DNA from: CAYMSF01 sp964542255 | GTDB taxonomy: Bacteria > Verrucomicrobiota > Lentisphaeria > Victivallales > Victivallaceae | Assembly: GCA_964542255.1 (NCBI GenBank) | Contig: CAZITV010000024.1 | Location: forward strand, 1 to 21,635 | Length of the DNA: 21,635 bases | Direction: 5' to 3' | Part shown: in pieces, positions 1 to 8,879 of the stretch | How the letters are laid out: each line of letters begins with the position of its first letter | Position numbering within the stretch: position 1 is the stretch's first letter | The notes under the pieces: model-generated | Told to the model about the DNA's origin: nothing | Database searches by the model: none | The model's input: only the letters and a program-made list of their open reading frames with translations | Translations under genes and position numbers: made by a program

Positions 1-2149
1 AGCGGACTAAATGTAAATCCTGAGTGCAACGGTCAAGCCGGCGGAAATGGTTGTTGAGGAAGTTGAACCCGGAATGAAGATTCAGGAACGGACTGGGGTG
101 AAACGATTTAAAATTACCCACCATACTCGATACTTCGATTCCACCGGGTATAATGTCTGACCACGGAACCGGCGGGGTTATTCGTACATAGTCACCCCAG
201 GCATAACCGCAGGTGACAAACCCGTACGGCTCGTAGTAACTGTCACCAATACCGAGAAATCCACCGGTATCAAGTTCAAAAACATTGTGATAATCGTTCA
301 TTTGGTCAGACCCCCGGTGCGCCCAGTAATACCGGTTGCGGGTATGCAGCGGCCACGAACAGCAGAGTTCGCCGCCGGCATTGTCCTTTGCGGTTATGTG
401 CAGATGCAAATCATGCTCAAATACCATATTGATTTTCTTGCTCCACCGGTTGGTGGTTGCAGAAAAGCTTTGCAGCAGTGTTGTGCCGTTCCACAGGCAG
501 ATTTCGGTTAATGGAACATCTGCCTCAAGTTCAATGTGCAACGTGCCGGACTGGTTGGCCTCCCATTCATACCAGTAGCCTTCCCAGTCGTCGATAATCA
601 GTTTGACGTTAGGGAAATCAAATAAACGCAACCGCGGACCGGTTGTGACCTGGCTCAAATGAAGATTTTCGCTGACAGCCTGATGCCATTCTGCAGGACT
701 TTCTGCTAGAATAAGTGTTTGTTGCCGCGTATTTGACGGCATTTCGCCGCGACAGATGTGGACACTGCCGATAAAGGCGCAACTCTCAATTAATTCCCGG
801 AAAATACGAATATCAAAATTACTGCTGGTTTCCAGCAGATTGTATCCGCCGTGCCGCCAATATGGTAACCGGTTAGCTTCGGGTCTGGCATATACGGCGG
901 AGTATCCGTTGATTTTTACCAGCAAATCCTCAAGCATATTGGAATTCGGGTAGCTCAAACGTTGATCCGGCAGATCTTTGACATTAAAAACAACACTGGC
1001 ATTGCCCTCATCGTCAATCTGTTCATAACCGGGAATGGCAATAATGTCTTTATTTGCCGCCATTTCCGCGTAGAGTTGATGCCACTTTTCATTATTAAGC
1101 TTGTGCCAGTCGTGAATAACTACTGCCACTGCACAACCGGAACTGCGGGCATCATCAAGTAATTCCTTTACCGTACATCCCTCCGGAATCGTACCAATCC
1201 ATAACCGGTAAATATTCATCCCGTGCAATTGTTTTCGCTCCGCTGCTGACGCGTAACGGAATGAAAATTCACGAGTTCCAACGACTGTCGCGCCAAGCGC
1301 CGTCAATGCGGGTGTTTCCTCACGGTTGGTTTTTACTGCATGACGCCAGTTGAATAATGCGGTCATAAATTTAAAACCGGCAGCATGATTTTGCAGCATC
1401 AACGTACCTTTCCAGCGCGGCAGAAATGCGTTCGCAATCCATAACGGCGATGATCCGGGGAATGCAATTACCTGACCTTTACCGTATTTTCGATATGCAC
1501 CGAAAATCGGCGATGATGCCACCGGCTTACCGGCACCACCGTAAAATCCTTCCGGGAACGGCATACTGCTGCAAGTGGAACTGCCGCGAAGGAAAGAGTG
1601 CCATGCATTGCCGGTTGGCTGGCAGGTCAAATGCTGTGTGCCGTGACCGCCCTCAACGATAATGTCAAGCGTGGTTATGCCCTGCAATTCCGGCATTATC
1701 GGTTCAATGTCACAACAGATAAGACGACCGAAATCAAGAAATGGCATCATTCCCTGTCTTGCCGGTTCGCGTTCCTCAATTTTGTTGAAGGCGAAGGAAA
1801 TATCGAAACCGACACAAAATTCATTCATGGCGACTTCGGTACGGCCGTAGCTTTCAGCAAACATCAGCACCAGATTGCCGCCGTTGGAGGCGAAGTCATA
1901 AAGCCACGGCGTTTTTTCCTGTAATATCGGATGGTCATTGCGGTTGTGTCCAATCAAGGGAAACCGCATCAGGACGACAGTATCAGTTTCTTTCAACAGC
2001 TCTTCGGTAAGTTGATTTAGAAAACAGCAACTGCACCGGATGCCGACTGCGAGGAACAACCGTTTTAATTCCGGATCGACCAGATGACGGAATTGCCCGT
2101 CGCCACTGCTGGCGGCAACAAATAATACTTCATTATAATCATTGCTCAT
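1..2149 (-). CDS. Large GATase-1/ThuA-like plus PHP-like protein, C-terminus cut by window edge
   Basis: I translated this by hand: the frame has no stop for 716 codons from the ATG at 2149 and runs off base 1, so the C-terminus is missing. The start is supported by AAGGAA eight bases upstream, inside the end of the mannosidase gene, which it overlaps by 11 bases; the two are almost certainly co-translated. Residues about 1-266 look like a class I glutamine-amidotransferase-like fold of the ThuA/DUF4350 kind: an opening strand EVLFVAAS, then GGNLVLMF, then YGKGQVIAFPG and a closing helix. No catalytic Cys nucleophile is obvious. Residues about 305-400 resemble a PHP metallohydrolase (helix VKELLDDARSSGCAVAVVI followed by IPGYEQIDDEGN), but the usual LHxHT and TDH metal motifs read YRLWIG and IHDW. 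There is no signal peptide, so it is probably cytoplasmic. The function is unknown; context suggests a role in sugar catabolism. The reading frame is secure, the domain calls are tentative. Confidence 0.85.
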   Translation of the reverse strand, partial: MSNDYNEVLFVAASSGDGQFRHLVDPELKRLFLAVGIRCSCCFLNQLTEELLKETDTVVLMRFPLIGHNRNDHPILQEKTPWLYDFASNGGNLVLMFAESYGRTEVAMNEFCVGFDISFAFNKIEEREPARQGMMPFLDFGRLICCDIEPIMPELQGITTLDIIVEGGHGTQHLTCQPTGNAWHSFLRGSSTCSSMPFPEGFYGGAGKPVASSPIFGAYRKYGKGQVIAFPGSSPLWIANAFLPRWKGTLMLQNHAAGFKFMTALFNWRHAVKTNREETPALTALGATVVGTREFSFRYASAAERKQLHGMNIYRLWIGTIPEGCTVKELLDDARSSGCAVAVVIHDWHKLNNEKWHQLYAEMAANKDIIAIPGYEQIDDEGNASVVFNVKDLPDQRLSYPNSNMLEDLLVKINGYSAVYARPEANRLPYWRHGGYNLLETSSNFDIRIFRELIESCAFIGSVHICRGEMPSNTRQQTLILAESPAEWHQAVSENLHLSQVTTGPRLRLFDFPNVKLIIDDWEGYWYEWEANQSGTLHIELEADVPLTEICLWNGTTLLQSFSATTNRWSKKINMVFEHDLHLHITAKDNAGGELCCSWPLHTRNRYYWAHRGSDQMNDYHNVFELDTGGFLGIGDSYYEPYGFVTCGYAWGDYVRITPPVPWSDIIPGGIEVSSMVGNFKSFHPSPFLNLHSGFNFLNNHFRRLDRCTQDLHLVR

Positions 2150-4241
2150 GGACAAGTTCCTTTCTGATCTGACATGGTTTAAATGTCCAGCTTATATTGA
2201 AATAAGGATTATTCCAGACTGTTTCCCTGCCCTCTGCTTCAAATAAAATAATTGTCCATTCTCCCGGTTTATCTTTGTGCAAACCGGCAATGACAATATT
2301 CTCCGGCAAACCGGCGAAAATCTTCAAATCGCGGTATTCCGGCGTGGCCACTGCGGCAATATTAAACTCCATGCCCAGACGATGCAAACTGGACTGACTA
2401 ACTGGCGCAAGATGATAGATAAAACGGAATTTTCTTTTGCCATTGTCCCATGAAGCTTCTCCCGGCGTGACTGGAAACCATGGTGCCCAGCGTTTTACCG
2501 GACTGCGCAATATTACAGTTTCCAGACATCCATTTCTCAAGGCATGGGATGGTGTGCCTTCATTGATGACGGCAAAATATTCTGTGCTTACCCAATTCAA
2601 CGCAGGGAATGCATCACCGTGTATCATTCCCGGTTTGTATTCGGTTCGCGGAATTGAGCCGAAAGGAATTTCCGCCTGGCAGGAATTCAGCTGATTCCCG
2701 CAGTTATTCCACTTTATGGCAATTTCGGTTGAATTTCCCAGCCAGTCGAGATCATATTCTATTTGTACCAGAGGTGACGCCGCGATAAATGTTGCCGTTC
2801 TACGGTAACTCAGCCGTGAAAACCCCGGCCACATTTCTTTGTGTTGATCACATTTGCCGCCAGTTACCAGAACTGCTCCGAGGTCATCGCAACGCCAGTC
2901 GATGATTTCATCCTCGGAAACCGGTAAAAGACGAGTTTTTCCTGAATATTCCTCTGTCCACATCGTGCCGCTGTCTTCCCGTACTGAAATGTCGGATAGT
3001 GTCCCAACAGAAATATTGCCTGAAGTTGCACCGGCAAAGCGACCATGAGAAAATGTAAATGACCATTTTCCACACTTTACTACACCGTTTTTAGGATATG
3101 TCGCTTCAGCCGGCCGGCAGGGTGGCGGCAATTGCGGTAACCATGGAATCACCGCCGGAGAATTCTCTAAAGCTGACATGGATTGAACGTAAGATTTTTT
3201 CAAAAAATCGGCATTTTCGTCAATGTGACAACCGCCTGCCGCGTCATGAAATTGCATAAGGAAAAGAGCTTCACGGCATGATTCAGCGATTTCTTTACCG
3301 CCGGCTTCTGCCGCAAAAATCCGGTGCTCCAAATGACGCGGTTGAATTTTACTGTCATGTCTGGAGGTGTAACAACCCGTGAAAATCCGGGATAAATCGG
3401 TATCACGATGAATCAACGGAACTCTTTTCCAGTCATTTTCGCTGATGGTATTAAAATAATTGAGATATGAAGAAAAACGGAATTCTACATCGGGGTATTC
3501 CTGATTCATCTTTCTTACGAGAGTACAGAGTTCAGGATAGATATCATGTTCCTCTCCCATCGCGACAAATAAAATATTGGAATTATGATTAATCTTGATT
3601 GCTTTGATTAACTGTTCCTCAATGCGCTGCCCGCGAACTGTCAGGTCTTTATTCTGGAACTCATCAGGATTGTCGGGGTATCCCCAGCCCCAGGAGCAGC
3701 ATTCCTTACCCGGCGATACACATTTTACAACGGAACCATCAAGACCTTCCCAGAGAAAATCACCACACACATCATCCTGCCCCGGTTGCGGCATGCGGCC
3801 GGCTTTATAGAAAAGATAACCGCTCAAGTTTATCAGTTGCGGCAATTGTGCCGGAACTCCGAATGCGTCCTCAAATGCGGCGGCAGTAACGGCATAACCC
3901 AATTCGTTCTGCAGCCATTGCCGTCCGGTGGTGATATTGCTGTCGATTGCCCCGGGGGAACTGAGATTCATGTCGGGAATGGTTTCCATTCCACCGATGA
4001 TTTCTACTCTGCCATCGCGCAACCACGCCGCTATTTCCGGTTTCAATTCAGGTTCTGACGCCAGCAGTTGCCGTAACGGCCAGCTCTGGCAGAATGTGAA
4101 GGTGAATTCCGGATTCTTGCGCAACATCTGAAACGCCTGATGGTAAAGCTGTTGACGCCGCACGGCATACCAACTGACGTCTCGCCGCCAGATTAAATCA
4201 AAATGCTGATGGGGAACAATATGTACTACTCGTTTATTCAT
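2139..4241 (-). CDS. Glycoside hydrolase family 38 (alpha-mannosidase-like) protein
   Basis: This is a 700-residue protein of the GH38 family, retaining zinc-dependent alpha-mannosidases. The N-terminus has the family zinc motif as PHQHFDLIW (His13 and Asp15, matching HxD of PHSHNDPGW). The nucleophile motif is EDAFGVPAQLPQ with Asp125 as the predicted nucleophile. YTSRHDSKIQPRHLEHR (about 291-307) is the helical-domain signature, and LMQFHDAAGG supplies the third zinc ligand, His332. The beta-sandwich C-terminus follows. At 700 residues it is shorter than the usual 800-1000, with the trimming in the C-terminal part. There is no signal peptide, so it probably acts on imported oligosaccharides in the cytoplasm. 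It lies 115 bases downstream of a secreted phosphoesterase and overlaps the next gene. Its own promoter appears to be at 4314-4342. All the zinc and nucleophile residues I can place are present, so it is probably active; the exact substrate linkage cannot be read from sequence. Confidence 0.9.
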   Translation of the reverse strand: MNKRVVHIVPHQHFDLIWRRDVSWYAVRRQQLYHQAFQMLRKNPEFTFTFCQSWPLRQLLASEPELKPEIAAWLRDGRVEIIGGMETIPDMNLSSPGAIDSNITTGRQWLQNELGYAVTAAAFEDAFGVPAQLPQLINLSGYLFYKAGRMPQPGQDDVCGDFLWEGLDGSVVKCVSPGKECCSWGWGYPDNPDEFQNKDLTVRGQRIEEQLIKAIKINHNSNILFVAMGEEHDIYPELCTLVRKMNQEYPDVEFRFSSYLNYFNTISENDWKRVPLIHRDTDLSRIFTGCYTSRHDSKIQPRHLEHRIFAAEAGGKEIAESCREALFLMQFHDAAGGCHIDENADFLKKSYVQSMSALENSPAVIPWLPQLPPPCRPAEATYPKNGVVKCGKWSFTFSHGRFAGATSGNISVGTLSDISVREDSGTMWTEEYSGKTRLLPVSEDEIIDWRCDDLGAVLVTGGKCDQHKEMWPGFSRLSYRRTATFIAASPLVQIEYDLDWLGNSTEIAIKWNNCGNQLNSCQAEIPFGSIPRTEYKPGMIHGDAFPALNWVSTEYFAVINEGTPSHALRNGCLETVILRSPVKRWAPWFPVTPGEASWDNGKRKFRFIYHLAPVSQSSLHRLGMEFNIAAVATPEYRDLKIFAGLPENIVIAGLHKDKPGEWTIILFEAEGRETVWNNPYFNISWTFKPCQIRKELVHEQ

Positions 4242-4313
4242 TTAGTCATAATCCGCATATTTATAAGGTTATTTTTTCATAATATATTTTTCACAACCGG
4301 TTTATTCAGTAAT

Positions 4314-4342
4314 ATTTTACCGCTTAGCGGTAACTTTATCAA
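4314..4342 (-). promoter_or_regulatory. Sigma70-type promoter with embedded palindromic operator for the GH38 gene
   Basis: On the - strand, TTGATA (4342-4337) and TAAAAT (4319-4314) are separated by exactly 17 bases; each matches five of six consensus positions. The spacer and -10 edge are covered by a perfect 7+3+7 palindrome, TTACCGCTTAGCGGTAA (4317-4333). A second small palindrome, AACCGGTT (4295-4302), with the central CG typical of LacI-family operators, falls just past the expected start site. A repressor bound here would block RNA polymerase directly. The palindrome lacks a T-run on either strand, so it is not a good terminator for the upstream gene. Confidence 0.6.
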
Positions 4343-4356
4343 TCCTTTCTGATAAA

Positions 4357-5748
4357 TTATTTTGCCTGTTCAACACTGACTTCATGAAGAAAAGCGCCGA
4401 ACCCGTCCTCTGGAGTGCGGTCTGTAACTTTGATGTAGATATCGCCATTCACCCATGCAGCAGGGATGCGCCATGACAATTCTTTTTGTGTCATTCTGCC
4501 GGTTGAATGGAATATCTCCTGATAATCTTTGCCATTATTCGAAACTGCCACGATGTAATCTGAGGAGATGGAAACGTTTAAATTAAGGGCTGGTTCCGCC
4601 TTAAATGTATTCAGGTTTATCTCATATACGAGGCATCCTTTGCCATCAATGAAATAATATTCGCGTTCTTTGCCAACGCCGTTATTAGTGTTGATGAACT
4701 GTTCGTCGCTGCCGGTTTTTAATGTCAACAGTTTTTTCCGGGGTGGCATTAATGGCGGTGGAACGTATATGGGATAATCCTTCTGCGGCGGGTCTATTCG
4801 GAAACCGTTTTCTACGCCTGTTCTTTTGAAAGCGGTAAATGCGATGTCGCGATTTTTAATTGCAACCAGACGGAATCCAGGAGCATCGTATCCGAAAGAA
4901 TTGGTCGCTGCAGTTGTCGCAACCATATTGACGACTGGCAGTCCGGGATATATGCACTGGACTAGATAATTGCTGTGCCAGTGTCCGCAATATACCCACA
5001 CTTGCCCCTGACATTCCTTCACCACATTGATTACCTGTTCCCGCAGAATGCGGATCGGTTCAAAATCTTTTTGCTGTACCATATTGTAATGTTGAAACAA
5101 CAATAAGGGTTTATTTTTATTGGTTTCAATGTCTTTACCCAGCCACTGAATTTGCGTATCATCAAGCTTGCCGGTTTTGCCGTTGTCCAGTACGGCGAAG
5201 TGCCATTGCCCGTAATCGAAAGAGAAATATGTCTGCCGCCCGGGAAACGCTTCCATGAGTTTATCGGCACGATCATGGTTGCCTGTCACCAGATATAATT
5301 TTATTGACGGATCGAGTTCTGTGACAATTTGTTTCAACCGCAAATACTGTTTTAGCGTTCCGGTATGGACCAGATCGCCGGTAATTACCACAAACGCCGG
5401 TCTTGGCAGAAAACTGTTGATTTCACCGAGCAGGCGCTTCAATCCATCTGCCAGATCAGAGTTATAAATCACCTTGGCTTTGGGGTCGGCTTCATCCTCG
5501 CCGTAAATATGGGTATCACTCAATTGGATAAAATAGAATGAACTATTGGTGTCAGGAACGAAAGCAAGTTTACCAAAAAGGGTTTTTACGTCATTAATGG
5601 AAGTTGCCTCACCAAGACTGTAACACGGTTTCGGTGATTCGTCGGTCAGGACGGGGGATTTGTCTGCCGGAGTTTGTGCGGCGGCATTGGTGCTGTTCAA
5701 CAGCACTGCCCCGAGCAGTATCAATCCGGACAATATTATCCTGTTCAC
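4357..5748 (-). CDS. Secreted calcineurin-like metallophosphoesterase
   Basis: This is a 463-residue protein with a signal peptide (residues 1 to about 24, MNRIILSGLILLGAVLLNST then an Ala-rich cleavage region), so it is exported to the periplasm or beyond. The calcineurin-like dinuclear metal site is complete: SDTH (Asp78, His80), GDLVHTG (Asp125), GNHD (Asn157, His158), His220 and GHWH (His256, His258). The order and spacing match the class III cyclic-nucleotide phosphodiesterase-like subgroup, although many members cleave other phosphate esters. After about residue 300 comes a region rich in Pro and then a beta-rich C-terminal domain (about 345-463) that may bind carbohydrate. The start is a GTG; GAGAGGGG lies about seven bases upstream. 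It sits between a pseudopilin gene and the GH38 gene on the same strand, which suggests it removes phosphate groups from the same polymer the mannosidase attacks. Confidence 0.88.
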   Translation of the reverse strand: MNRIILSGLILLGAVLLNSTNAAAQTPADKSPVLTDESPKPCYSLGEATSINDVKTLFGKLAFVPDTNSSFYFIQLSDTHIYGEDEADPKAKVIYNSDLADGLKRLLGEINSFLPRPAFVVITGDLVHTGTLKQYLRLKQIVTELDPSIKLYLVTGNHDRADKLMEAFPGRQTYFSFDYGQWHFAVLDNGKTGKLDDTQIQWLGKDIETNKNKPLLLFQHYNMVQQKDFEPIRILREQVINVVKECQGQVWVYCGHWHSNYLVQCIYPGLPVVNMVATTAATNSFGYDAPGFRLVAIKNRDIAFTAFKRTGVENGFRIDPPQKDYPIYVPPPLMPPRKKLLTLKTGSDEQFINTNNGVGKEREYYFIDGKGCLVYEINLNTFKAEPALNLNVSISSDYIVAVSNNGKDYQEIFHSTGRMTQKELSWRIPAAWVNGDIYIKVTDRTPEDGFGAFLHEVSVEQAK

Positions 5749-5855
5749 TTTTCAACCCCTCTCTTTGGCGACCGGATGGCAGCCGTAAACTTTTAAATGC
5801 ATGAATGCATTGTGTCTTAATTAATTTACAATCTGAATAAAATATTATGCCGGCG

Positions 5856-6599
5856 TTACTTCTGTTTTGCCGACCACCATACTCTGCTGTATTTACCACC
5901 ACCTAAATCGGTTGCGTCGTCAAAATTGCGCGTCATATCGTCAAATTTTGCCCAACTGACTTGACCAGCCACCCAGAGCAGATTTTTACCTTTGGAATGG
6001 CGGGTAAGCGTGCTTTGCATGTCTTTCAGCGTAAGTGCTCCGTCAAAAGAGACATCTCCCAGCGGTTTGTAAAGGTTGGGGCGTGATGACCAGGTGGGCG
6101 CAAATTGTCTTTGAATACCGGTGGCGTTGTCGCCGAGCATAATTGTCTTGCTGGGTTTGGTAAATTGCGACAAGCGGATACTCCAGTTCGGCCCGATATC
6201 AAATCCGTTATGGTCTTTCAAATAAATATTCACCCCGTAACCAAAATATTCACTGTATTCATTCAATGAAGCCCAGCGTACGGAAGGGCAGAACATTGCT
6301 TTTGACAGCACATGCTGCTCAACATTTTTTCCTGCCTGTAAATGGGGATTGAGCAGGGAATACCAGCGCGCCCAGTTTCCCCCACCGTTATCCTGCTGAT
6401 AGTTGGGGAACCATTCTGCATTATCACCAAAATAGAGGTTTATTGCGGTGCCGAGCGATTTTAAATTATTTACACAGTTGATATTGTGGGCGGAACTGCG
6501 GGCGCGATTCAATGCGGGAAGCAACATTGAGGCGAGGATTGCTATGATCGCGATCACCACGAGGAGTTCAATTAATGTAAAATTCTGCTTCGTTTTCAT
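5856..6599 (-). CDS. Pseudopilin-like exported protein (prepilin N-terminal methylation domain)
   Basis: This is a 247-residue protein with the classic type IV pilin/type II secretion pseudopilin N-terminus: a short basic leader, then FTLIELLVVIAIIAILASM, with Glu at mature position 5. The residue before the cleavage-site Phe is Asn instead of the usual Gly. The rest is a globular domain of the Lentisphaerae/Planctomycetes kind (conserved CVNNLKSLGTAINLYFGDN after the helix). Near the C-terminus, RHSKGKNLLWVAGQV corresponds to the H-X9-DG motif of this group, here with AG in place of DG. I chose the second of two adjacent ATGs (6599 over 6602) because AAGGA then lies seven bases upstream, as in neighbouring genes; with the first ATG the spacing is only four. 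Its role is unknown; it may be a structural or substrate-binding subunit of an envelope appendage serving the neighbouring hydrolases. Confidence 0.88.
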   Translation of the reverse strand: MKTKQNFTLIELLVVIAIIAILASMLLPALNRARSSAHNINCVNNLKSLGTAINLYFGDNAEWFPNYQQDNGGGNWARWYSLLNPHLQAGKNVEQHVLSKAMFCPSVRWASLNEYSEYFGYGVNIYLKDHNGFDIGPNWSIRLSQFTKPSKTIMLGDNATGIQRQFAPTWSSRPNLYKPLGDVSFDGALTLKDMQSTLTRHSKGKNLLWVAGQVSWAKFDDMTRNFDDATDLGGGKYSRVWWSAKQK

Positions 6600-6708
6600 C
6601 ATTTAGTCCTTACCTTTTTTGTTTATGGCATTTATGCAACATTTTGCAATGACTGCTCAATAATCCCATGTCATAAAACGTTAATTAACTATAACGGCAT
6701 ATTATTTG

Positions 6709-8706
6709 TTATTGCTTTATAGCTTCAATTTTAACATTATCATTGGGTTTAAGATTTAGAATGACCCAAAGTTCAAGCTTGTCACCGTTTAAAATTTCAT
6801 CAAAATGTGTTTCCGTGCCGTTTATAGTGATTTTGTATTTACCTGGTGATACGGCAATCTTCAACGGGAGATTTTTCAGCAGTTTTTCCGGTCCGGTGGC
6901 AATCTCGATTTTTATTACACCGGGCGTGACTTCGCTTCGATTAATTTTGAAGCTGACCGGTATTGCGTCGTCGAAAATTATTTTCCCATCCTTGACCACC
7001 AGATATCTAAAGGCAAAATATTTTGCTTCACGTATCAGGAACGCGCTGGCTGTGGCAGTTTGTTCAAATACTGTAAATAGAGGATCGTTGTAATATTTGC
7101 ATATATCGATATCAGTTGGATCCTTGTCCGGATTTAGATTTATCTCTTTCAGTTCGCTCTGACCTTCTTTGAGCGGATTCTTTTTTGCATATATCCAGTT
7201 ATGGTGATTGTGTCCCTCCAAAACCAGCCTGACATTATTCTTGTAAATGACATTTTCCAGTGCCTTTTTGTTTTCATCCTGTTTGAATTGCCCGCCCTCG
7301 TAGAGCGATTCATGGTAGAACAGCACAATGAATTTTCCATTAGAAGTTGCCTGCGCAAGATCCTGTTCCAGCCATTCCTGTTGTCCCGGCAGATTAAACG
7401 ACCCGAGATGGTCGTTGCCATAGTTCCCGTTCGTATTGGTGTCAATTCCGACAAAATGAAAATTGCCAACATCAACTGAAAAATAGAGCGGGAAACCCAT
7501 GTATTTAGTGAAATACCAGCGACTTTGCACCCCGGAACTGGTCTTATCAAAATCATGGTTGCCCCCGATATTGTAGACCGGAGCGTTGAACTTCGCGGCA
7601 AAATTCTTATAGGAATCGCACATGTACTTAATTCTGGCATCGTCAAATCCGCTTGATATGCCGCGTAAATCGCCGGTGCCGATTACAAATAACGGGTCAA
7701 GACCATTTACTGCCGCGACAATCTGCAGAAAAATTTTGTTATTCTGGGTATCATCGGAGTAGCTGGAAATATGCGGATCGGAGAACACCGAGAACGCAAA
7801 AAACTTGTTTTCCGCTTGATTGACCACAAGGAATTTCGGTTTCAATATAGTATCAGGTAAATTTTTATTCCTGTCTGTTTCGACTTTTAACGTATAAACA
7901 CCGGACTTTTCCGGGGTTTTGATGTTAAGATTCCACAATCCGCTGGATTCGTCGAAGTTGATAGAGGTTATATCCAATTTTGTTTTGTCGGCAAAGGCCC
8001 GCCAACCGGAAATTTCTTTGACCGGTTTCGCCTCTTTGTTGCATACAGCGATTTTTAAAGCAAGATTACCGCCGGGAGGAACAACTTGAGTTACTACCGG
8101 GGAGATGAGTTTGAAAGTCTCGCCAATCAAATAGACATCATCGAATAAAGCCTGTTTCCGGTTATCACCGCATTGCAGCATAATCTCAACCCAGACGGGC
8201 GAGTTCCACCCCGGTGTGGAGAATGTATTTTCAAATTTCTGCCAGTCTTTAGAAGCGCTGATCCTTTTCTCGGTTGAGAAAAATTTTTCGATATTTCGCT
8301 CATATTTTCCGCTTTTGGCATCATAAATTACTGAAAACCCCTGTACTTTGGCGCTGGCATTGTCACCACGATGCATTCCACTGATAGTATAATTGCGACC
8401 TGGTTCAAGAATGATGTATGCTGCTGTTTTCCACCATCCATAACTTAACCCGGTAAACGATTCCAGTTTTAGACATTTACTCCCATTGTATCCCTCTTTT
8501 TCCGGCCAGGCGCCTTTGACTGATTCATGAACGTTAACAAATTCCCAATCAACCGGGGCGAGTGCGGAACCTTCTTCAAAGCCGGAGTTGGAGAGCATGT
8601 TGACCAGATTTCTGTCAATCTTTTCGACCGCATTTAAGTTGATGTTCGCGGAATACACTACCGTTACGCACAATATCGTCAACCAGCTAAATTTTATTAA
8701 ATTCAT
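6709..8706 (-). CDS. Secreted metallophosphoesterase with N-terminal carbohydrate-binding-like domain
   Basis: This is a 665-residue exported protein. The frame is open further upstream (to 8829), but the ATG at 8706 is the better start: it has AGGGAAAG upstream and begins a signal peptide (MNLIKFSWLTILCVTVVYSA). Residues about 35-195 form a jelly-roll-like domain of the CBM4/9/22 type (LSNSGFEEG opening, W-rich middle, ALFDDVYLIGE closing strand). About 205-300 looks like an Ig-like linker domain (PPGGNLALKIAV to GVYTLKVETD). The calcineurin-like catalytic domain follows: SDPH (Asp310, His312), GTGD (Asp346), GGNHD (Asn383, His384), His465 and GHNHH (His499, His501), so all metal ligands are present. 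A beta-rich tail ends the protein. It resembles the phosphoesterase at 4357-5748 only in its catalytic domain. The sugar-binding module suggests the phosphate ester is on a polysaccharide. Confidence 0.87.
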   Translation of the reverse strand: MNLIKFSWLTILCVTVVYSANINLNAVEKIDRNLVNMLSNSGFEEGSALAPVDWEFVNVHESVKGAWPEKEGYNGSKCLKLESFTGLSYGWWKTAAYIILEPGRNYTISGMHRGDNASAKVQGFSVIYDAKSGKYERNIEKFFSTEKRISASKDWQKFENTFSTPGWNSPVWVEIMLQCGDNRKQALFDDVYLIGETFKLISPVVTQVVPPGGNLALKIAVCNKEAKPVKEISGWRAFADKTKLDITSINFDESSGLWNLNIKTPEKSGVYTLKVETDRNKNLPDTILKPKFLVVNQAENKFFAFSVFSDPHISSYSDDTQNNKIFLQIVAAVNGLDPLFVIGTGDLRGISSGFDDARIKYMCDSYKNFAAKFNAPVYNIGGNHDFDKTSSGVQSRWYFTKYMGFPLYFSVDVGNFHFVGIDTNTNGNYGNDHLGSFNLPGQQEWLEQDLAQATSNGKFIVLFYHESLYEGGQFKQDENKKALENVIYKNNVRLVLEGHNHHNWIYAKKNPLKEGQSELKEINLNPDKDPTDIDICKYYNDPLFTVFEQTATASAFLIREAKYFAFRYLVVKDGKIIFDDAIPVSFKINRSEVTPGVIKIEIATGPEKLLKNLPLKIAVSPGKYKITINGTETHFDEILNGDKLELWVILNLKPNDNVKIEAIKQ

Positions 8707-8772
8707 TATTAAACTTTCCCTGATAATATACAGAGGGTTTGCACTGGAAAAGGTCATCTCTGTATTTTGTGT

Positions 8773-8801
8773 TTTATAGTTCGTAAATATTGCACCGGTA
8801 A
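8773..8801 (-). promoter_or_regulatory. Putative promoter for the 665-residue phosphoesterase
   Basis: On the - strand TTACCG (8801-8796) and TATAAA (8778-8773) are 17 bases apart, matching four and five of six consensus positions. GTGCAA (8795-8790), a hexamer repeated beside the promoter at 9626-9654, lies at the start of the spacer, and another copy lies at 8744-8739, downstream of the expected start site. The presence of the same box at both promoters points to a common regulator. Confidence 0.4.
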
Positions 8802-8879
8802 TACTACACCATACTGCAACCGCAGTCAAGCGCAGTACTGGCTCAACATAATCAAGTTACAAATCCTGGGATCCTGTTG

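Noticed and set aside
8707..8829. N-terminal extension of the 665-residue phosphoesterase (41 extra codons)
   Set aside because: It would bury the signal peptide inside the protein and run through the putative promoter; the ATG at 8706 has a good ribosome site.
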